Positions 7,494-11,937 of a DNA stretch of 11,937 bases are shown piece after piece. Within the stretch, counting starts at the first letter, position 1. Every line of letters starts with the position of its first letter. The translations under genes and the position numbers were made by a program. The notes below the pieces were generated by a model. It did no database searches. It saw only the letters and a list, made by a program, of their open reading frames with translations, and was not told the DNA's origin. Origin of the DNA: Hemicentrotus pulcherrimus (lineage: Eukaryota; Echinodermata; Echinoidea; Camarodonta; Strongylocentrotidae); NCBI GenBank assembly GCA_003118195.1, contig BEXV01001620.1, forward strand, positions 30,340-42,276, in the 5' to 3' direction.

Positions 7494-7900
7494 CATGTCC
7501 ATCGACTCTATTATCAGATCGTCCGGTTCGTTAATGCAATGTTGTCGATATTTCGAATTTATGATTACCATAAAATGAATTTGTATTGGAATTATTCATT
7601 GGCCTTCAATTGAATATTTGTCCTTCAATTGAATATTTGTCTATATCCATCTAGTCTCTCTCTTCTGTCATTATTACCGCCACGCCATCGAATTCTCCTA
7701 CTTTACAATACATCCCAAATGTATGTATATTGGAACTAAATTATTTGTTTATCCCTTGACATATTTTCACATGTCCATCTGGGCCCATTGATCCTGTTCG
7801 TAACACCGCAATGCCATCGATTTTCCGAACTTATCATCGCAATATGATAAACATGAATTCGTATTGGAACTTAATCATTTTCGTAATGGTCCTTGCCTTG
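7494..7900 (+). repeat. Three diverged tandem units of about 128 bp
   Basis: Three units can be lined up, starting near 7494, 7641 and 7770. Shared landmarks are a TCCATC (7498, 7646, 7774), an ATTACC/GTAACACC..AATGCCATCGA-type centre, a TTACAATA/TTATCATCGCAATA-like stretch, and a TATTGGAA followed by an A+T-rich CATT or ATTT (7583, 7728, 7862). Spacing between TCCATC landmarks is 148 and 128 bp. The longer first unit is accounted for by its 19-bp internal duplication. This is an old, short satellite-like array. Confidence 0.65.
7603..7640 (+). repeat. Perfect 19-bp tandem duplication
   Basis: The 19-mer CCTTCAATTGAATATTTGT occurs twice with no gap (7603-7621 and 7622-7640) and no mismatch. 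It contains the palindrome TTCAATTGAA. It lies in the first unit of the 128-bp array, and its perfection shows it is much younger than the array. Confidence 0.95.
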
Positions 7901-8460
7901 TATACATTGTTTGGTTTTCAGTCTCTCAATGATTATTTACGTAGTGTAGCAACTTGACGTATTTGTTATATGTGTATCCACTCGTGTTGATGAAGATAGC
8001 CGTGACGTGAAGGATTCAGTGCACACTGCCTAGTAATATCTAACACGTGATGTGTACAACCCGAAGAGTATCAGTGCACCTCAATGAAATCGCTGAAAAG
8101 ACGGATTTCTTAAATTGGCGACAGTCTGAAGTGTTGTAGTCATGTGATTTAAAGATCCCACTGGATATTCGTGGACTCGGACCCCGCAGCGGCATTAATT
8201 TCCTATGGCCATGCGTTAATCTGCATAATATCGCGATGGATGCAAAGGATATATTTCATTGACAAAAAAATGTCCCAGAGGATTGCTCCGGCCCAACTGC
8301 CTTCTGTCACTAAACCTGATCTCTGGCATGGACACAAACATTGACATCCGTGAGGCGTCCTTCTAGTACGCAGTTCCGCCATAATATCATTTCAGAAATG
8401 AAAAGAATGCTATAACTCATAGTTAAATTATCGGCTCCTTGAAATACGTAAAAATGAAAA
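7901..8460. other. Unique sequence, no gene seen
   Basis: Mixed-composition DNA with no recognised exon, RNA or transposon. The minus-strand frame at 8310-8540 runs into the antisense of the SINE and is not a gene. Confidence 0.5.
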
Positions 8461-8719
8461 ACGGGCATGGTGGCTTTAAGTGGTTTAGAGCGCCCACCCC
8501 ATGTACGGGAGGTTTTGGGTTCGAACACCGGACGAGCCATACCAAAGACTTATAACAATGGGACCTTCTGCCTTCTAGCTAGGCGCTCAGCTTGCTAGAT
8601 TGGAGAAGGGTAGTAATAACATATGATGGTATGCAGGGCCCGCAGGAAAAGCATTTTCATAACTGAAGTGGCTACCCTGGGTAAATAAAACGTTATTATT
8701 ATTATTATTATTATTATTA
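8461..8719 (+). mobile_element. tRNA-derived SINE with (TTA)n tail
   Basis: The 5' head carries a pol III promoter of tRNA type: A box TGGCTTTAAGTGG (8471-8483), followed by TTTAGAGCGCCCACC as in tRNA D-arm and anticodon regions, and a near-perfect B box GGTTCGAACACC (8518-8529). A non-tRNA body follows, including GGACCTTCTGCCTTC and GCTACCCTGGGTAAATAAA. The copy ends in a TTA repeat (about 8693-8719). SINEs of this structure are transcribed by RNA polymerase III and moved by partner LINE enzymes. I see no clear target-site duplication. The family name is not assigned. Confidence 0.85.
8471..8529 (+). promoter_or_regulatory. Internal pol III promoter (A and B boxes) of the SINE
   Basis: The A box at 8471-8483 and the B box at 8518-8529 are 47 bp apart start to start, within the range of tRNA genes and tRNA-derived SINEs. 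The B box GGTTCGAACACC fits the GGTTCGANNCC consensus apart from one inserted base. Whether the copy is transcribed cannot be told. Confidence 0.75.
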
Positions 8720-9500
8720 AGTCACCAGAAGGGAGTTATTTAAATATGAGACATAAACTGCTATTCTGGCAGCGAATATATGCCTCAATGTTATTTAATC
8801 ATGACAAAGGACGGTCCTCCCCTTTCAATTCAGATTTGTTAATATTAGCAGTTCCTGAGCAAATCAATTCTACTGATTTTCATGTGAACATTTCTCAATA
8901 GGTAATATCTTTTTTGTGTGTGTGTGTGCAATGCAGCGTTTGAGATCGGCTTCAATAGCTTCATATCAACTGAAAACAAGAGAAAAAAAAACATTATTGT
9001 GGGAGCTACATGTGGAATAAGGTAAATACATGTCTCGGAGAAAGCTTAGGAGTTATAGGGGTTGTTGACATTTTTTCTCTTGAAAGTGGAAGATGCCTGG
9101 AGAAATAACTCCCGAATCTTCCTACTATCGCGAGGGTTACGAATTGAAAGTGTTGGATTATGTGTTTTTTTTTTTTTTATTGGGTTAGCGGTCTCGAGAC
9201 AGTTTCAAGAACCACATCAGGAGATCTCGTTTCGAATGGTAAGGTCGAGGGTTGAATGCTACATCAAGGTCACCTCCTTAGAATCCTTTTGGAACTGAAT
9301 CATGATAAGAGAGGGGTGTAGAATTAAGCAAAAAAATGCATGAGGTTTAGACGCGGCGATTTTTTTTAGAAATAACCTCACAAATCGATTTGACATGATT
9401 GCAACTTTTTTTTAGTATATTAACTGAGAAGTTACACATGAGAAAGTGTTTTAGATATCTGATAACAGTTAGGTAGAACGATTTCAGAGCAAATACAAAT
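8720..9500. other. A+T-rich spacer with small simple repeats
   Basis: It contains a (TG)n run of about seven units (8915-8928) and a run of 14 T (9165-9178). The frame at 9062-9298 crosses the T run and has no known motif. A faint tRNA-like stretch at about 9184-9240 was judged too weak to call. Confidence 0.55.
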
Positions 9501-9525
9501 GAATTGAAATGAATTTATTTTCATG
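9501..9525 (-). repeat. (ATTCA)-like tail or microsatellite
   Basis: On the minus strand this reads AAAATAAATTCATTTCAATTCATTT in register, an imperfect ATTCA-type pentanucleotide run after an AATAAA. It is a common form of retroelement tail, but no body is recognised next to it. Confidence 0.4.
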
Positions 9526-10693
9526 GAAACACACAAATCAAATTTTATCTCAGCGATACGACATGATTTATACAACATGAGAAAATGATAACAGTCAAAG
9601 AAATACAAAACAGCATTCGCAACGAAACTGTGGCAATTTTGTGATAGAACAGTCGACACAAACTCTGTTACATTATGCAATTGTTTTACTGGCTTCACGA
9701 TACTTCATAAAGTGCTCGCAAGGCTCAACTTGTTTCATATATTGCATTATGAAAAAAGGCACCTGTAGGAAATAGAAAATTATGTTTAGAAATATGTACC
9801 GAACTACATGAATTCATATAAAATAAAGTTGAATAACTTGCAAAGAGCAAATGTTTCCATGTTTGAGTGCAACCAAACAATATCTGATCTGAACGCATTA
9901 CTTTATTTTTGTTACCTCATTTCTTTGCAGCTACTTCTGTACTTCACAAAGTTCTCTTCTGCATTATTTTGTGACTTTGTAAATTTATCCAGAAGAAAAA
10001 AAGAAGGAAAAAAATGGGTCGGAAAATTTAATAAACACTTTTCCTATTTTTTCTGGAATTAATATATATGAAATATAGCCACACGATGGAATTTCTTTCT
10101 TACCAAGGAATCAAAATCAAATTGTTTTAAATTCTTGCACTGCTGAAAGTGCAGGCTTATTGTATTTTTTTTTTTATACAATTACATTATATCTAAAAAT
10201 TGCAAATTCAAAATACAGCTTTATGTTTAGCTTTGATTATGTTCGGGTGATTATTATATAGAAAACAGGAACAAAATATTTGCTTTGAAGTAAAGTGGAT
10301 TTTTTAATTAAAGTACAGTCGGCCAAAATCTAAAGGAAACTTTAATTACCATAATTTCCTTCCTAGCGGATATTTCTGCTTGCCATGTTTTACACTAATA
10401 AATTATTTTTAAACTTTTTAAACTTTTAAAATATGATTAAATACTTGTGATGAAAATTCAGTTGGCGATGTCTCACATCATCAAAAAATAAATGAAATCA
10501 ATAAAATAAAAATGCAATGAAATTTGCGAAGCAGAACTTTTCAAAAGGGTATAGCTCTCAAAAAGTCTAACATTGAATGTGATTGTTATACAATGAACAG
10601 TTTTGTTGCTTACTTCATTTTTTAGAATAATCATGGAACTTTAATTTGCACCGATCTATATTAGAAACGAAAGAAGCGAATAAACAAAATGCA
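9526..10693. other. Strongly A+T-rich DNA, no gene seen
   Basis: The frames at 9432-9698 (minus) and 9808-10062 (plus) are open but low in information and without known motifs. Small features are a TGCACT/AGTGCA hairpin (10136-10153), an 11-T run (10165-10175), and two and a half TTTTTAAAC units (10406-10431). Confidence 0.55.
9865..9902 (+). repeat. Degenerate interspersed repeat, copy 1
   Basis: GAGTGCAACCAAACAATA followed by CTGAACGCAT matches, with a few changes, the stretch at 10814-10848 (GAATGCAACCAAGCAATA, then CTGATCGCAT). Similarity continues weakly into a TTTCTTTG.AGCT part on both sides. This suggests two old copies of one repeat, 949 bp apart. Confidence 0.45.
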
Positions 10694-10727
10694 TGTAGAA
10701 AGATAGAAAGAGAAAGAGATAAAAGAT

Positions 10728-10776
<49 letters not shown>

Positions 10777-10798
10777 GAGAGCGGGAGAGAGAGAAAGG
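10694..10798 (+). repeat. (GA)n microsatellite
   Basis: A purine run with an imperfect GATAGAAAGAGAAAG lead-in and then near-pure GA repeats (about 10728-10792), broken only by GGG and GCGG. The two minus-strand Ser/Leu frames here are artefacts. Confidence 0.95.
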
Positions 10799-10813
10799 GC
10801 TGTTTATAAAATC

Positions 10814-10848
10814 GAATGCAACCAAGCAATAAATTGCTGATCGCATGT
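10814..10848 (+). repeat. Degenerate interspersed repeat, copy 2
   Basis: This is the partner of 9865-9902. It includes the small palindrome AGCAATAAATTGCT (10825-10838). A shorter third match, CAAGCAATAAATGCT, lies at 11135-11149. Confidence 0.45.
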
Positions 10849-10935
10849 CTCAATTTTAACTCCAAATATTATTTTCTTTTGTAGCTTTTATGTATGTATC
10901 TTAATTAATTTTTATGAAGAATTTTCGTCTGTGAC

Positions 10936-11044
10936 TGCTAAAATTGCTTTATACAAGACTTAGTATATTGCTGATTCTGATTATATGACTACACTTGATT
11001 GCTTATATGTAATTGCCAAAATTGCTTGGTTCAAGTTTAGTATA
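10936..11044 (+). repeat. Two diverged tandem copies, 78-bp period
   Basis: TGCTAAAATTGCTT and then CAAG..TTAGTATA (10936-10967) recur as TGCCAAAATTGCTT and CAAG.TTTAGTATA (11014-11044), with about five substitutions and one indel in 32 bases. A fainter third copy may begin near 11079. The intervening sequence is not obviously conserved. Confidence 0.55.
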
Positions 11045-11144
11045 ATCAAATATTTCCGAACTATTTCTCATTTGTAATTGCCTACAGTTTCTTTTTAATA
11101 AGCTCAGCAAGTTTTAAATTTCATGTAATTACATCAAGCAATAA

Positions 11145-11384
11145 ATGCTTCATGAAAGAAATATTAGTTTCAATGTTGAAGAGGTAAGGCATAACGTAGT
11201 CCGAGGTATTAAGGCAATGAGAGATCGAAAACGAATATTCCATCCGTCCATTCGAGCCATTTCGTATTTACCCTTAAAAGTCCAAGAAGACGTTCATCGC
11301 GAAATTCATATTAAATTTAGCCATGTCGCTGGTAACATTTCATTTCATAATGCTCCGCATGCTGACGATATTCCGCCACTTTGA
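11145..11384 (+). CDS. Unrecognised 79-residue open frame (possible exon or chance)
   Basis: I do not recognise this protein. It is the only frame here of mixed, protein-like composition: charged, with eight His, several Arg and Lys, no membrane segment, no signal peptide and no low-complexity run. A TAA (11142-11144) directly precedes the ATG, so the frame is closed on the 5' side. It ends at TGA (11382-11384). The 5' part contains GAAGAGGTAAGG (11178-11189), a good splice-donor match, and AG dinucleotides near 11157 and 11166 could be acceptors. It could therefore be one exon of a spliced gene, or a decayed element fragment. The DNA is less A+T-rich here than upstream, and third positions look varied. 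With no homologous motif, chance remains quite likely. Confidence 0.22.
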   Translation: MLHERNISFNVEEVRHNVVRGIKAMRDRKRIFHPSIRAISYLPLKVQEDVHREIHIKFSHVAGNISFHNAPHADDIPPL

Positions 11385-11436
11385 TTATTTTGATTTCTGA
11401 TAGCAGAAAGGTTTGCAACAGACTCGACCATGTAAA

Positions 11437-11484
11437 GATAACAAACAACAGCCCTCACAGCGAAGCTCTGTCGCTTGTTTGTTT
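11437..11484. other. Imperfect hairpin
   Basis: AACAAACA (11440-11447) pairs with TGTTTGTT (11476-11483), and inside it AGCGA (11459-11463) pairs with TCGCT (11471-11475) around a 7-base loop. The unpaired bases between the two stems are all on the left side. It begins about 55 bp after the stop codon of the 11145-11384 frame. Confidence 0.5.
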
Positions 11485-11637
11485 ATATCGTTCATCGACA
11501 TATGTATTTTGAGGGATCTTTGCCCTTTTTACCACTAGACAGCTTATGAAAGTGAATTCGAAATACTTTGACAATTATGAAGCTAAAACAAAAGTGCCTT
11601 GTCCAATGAACTATAATGCAATTCTAGTTTCATGGAC

Positions 11638-11800
11638 GCATGGTGACTCAAAGGAGCAGTGTTCTCGAAACTTAAATGTCCTGGGTTCCACTGTGGTAAG
11701 ATATTGATTAGCAAGCCCTTCGGATAAGACTTGAAGCCATGGGTCCCTTGGCCGCTTATATACGAGCATATACACACTTTCCTGGCAGTCAGATACAATA
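11638..11800 (+). mobile_element. Decayed tRNA-derived SINE-like element
   Basis: GCATGGTGACTCAAAGGAGCAG (from 11639) resembles a worn tRNA head with an A box at about 11641-11654. GGTTCCACTGT (11684-11694) is a worn B box 43 bp further on. Downstream, CCCTTCGGATAAGAC (11716-11730) and GCCATGGGTCCCTTGG (11736-11751) resemble the body segment (CTTCGGATGGGACGTTAAA-like, then GGTCCC) that I associate with widespread invertebrate SINEs. The family link is from memory of the pattern and was not searched. The minus-strand frames at 11583-11805 are antisense to it. Confidence 0.5.
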
Positions 11801-11903
11801 ATCAAATCATCAATCTCAAGTTTTTACCTTTTTCATTGGACTGTATGTTGCGGTTAAAATGCATTCATGTAAAAGCAATCACTGCATGCTTTTCATTACC
11901 AAG

Positions 11904-11937
11904 CGCCTTCGGCTCAGTGCATTGGCGTAGCACCTCC
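11904..11937. other. G+C-rich edge, possible start of another feature
   Basis: The last 35 or so bases are clearly richer in G and C than the surrounding DNA, with GCGCCTTCGGCTC and GGCGTAGCACCTCC. It may be the end of another repeat or an exon that continues beyond the window. Nothing more can be said from this piece. Confidence 0.3.

Noticed and set aside
7494..7900. CRISPR array
   Set aside because: The units are diverged, far too long and lack the constant repeat/variable spacer pattern. The context is eukaryotic.
8461..8535. A functional tRNA gene at the SINE head
   Set aside because: The boxes are tRNA-like, but the acceptor stem does not close and the segment continues into a SINE body with a TTA tail.
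8310..8540. 76-codon minus-strand frame
   Set aside because: Its start region is the antisense of the SINE tRNA-like head, and the remainder has no motif.
9184..9240. tRNA-like stretch (TTAGCGGTCTCGAG, then GTTTCGAATGG)
   Set aside because: Spacing resembles A and B boxes, but both depart from consensus at several fixed positions and no SINE body or tail follows.
11583..11805. Two overlapping minus-strand frames
   Set aside because: They are antisense to the decayed SINE-like element and carry no domain.

Overview
This window reads as A+T-rich, repeat-laden, non-coding DNA of a eukaryote, most likely intergenic or intronic sequence from a marine invertebrate. An echinoderm is my best guess, because of the many long CT/GA tracts, a tRNA-derived SINE with an ATT-type tail, and fold-back arrays built from a short GGACAACTACC-like unit. 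That assignment is an inference from repeat style, since no diagnostic gene is present. I see no bacterial-style gene organisation, no rRNA, no intact tRNA, no CRISPR array and no complete protein-coding gene. The longest open frames are translations of CT/GA microsatellites.

Layout. 1-67: poly-C, poly-A and (CT)n back to back. 103-561: a fold-back structure, whose left arm carries GGACAACTACC-type units and whose right arm carries the reverse-complement TAGTTGTCC-type units. 562-3070: plain A+T-rich DNA with small simple repeats: G10, (CT)n, a 9-bp triplication, (TA)n and a CTA/GAT compound tract. 3073-5275: pyrimidine-rich on the + strand up to 3260, then purine-rich in several blocks, with a strong hairpin at 3859-3896. 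5745-6200: a second fold-back of the same family as the first, with a central segment that may hold a decayed minus-strand SINE. 6985-7127: a possible 3' end of a non-LTR retroelement. 7250-7408: a long CT tract. 7494-7900: three diverged tandem units of about 128 bp, one enlarged by an exact internal 19-bp duplication. 8461-8719: a recognisable tRNA-derived SINE. 9500-11150: A+T-rich DNA with faint old direct repeats and a GA tract. 11145-11384: an unrecognised 79-residue open frame, the only moderately protein-like frame here. 11638-11800: a second, decayed SINE-like element. 11900-11937: a G+C-rich edge.

Nothing here supports genes acting together. The noteworthy content is the pair of related fold-back arrays, the 128-bp tandem array and the SINE insertions. 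No new biological system is demonstrable from this window alone. The fold-back family is the best candidate for something under-described.
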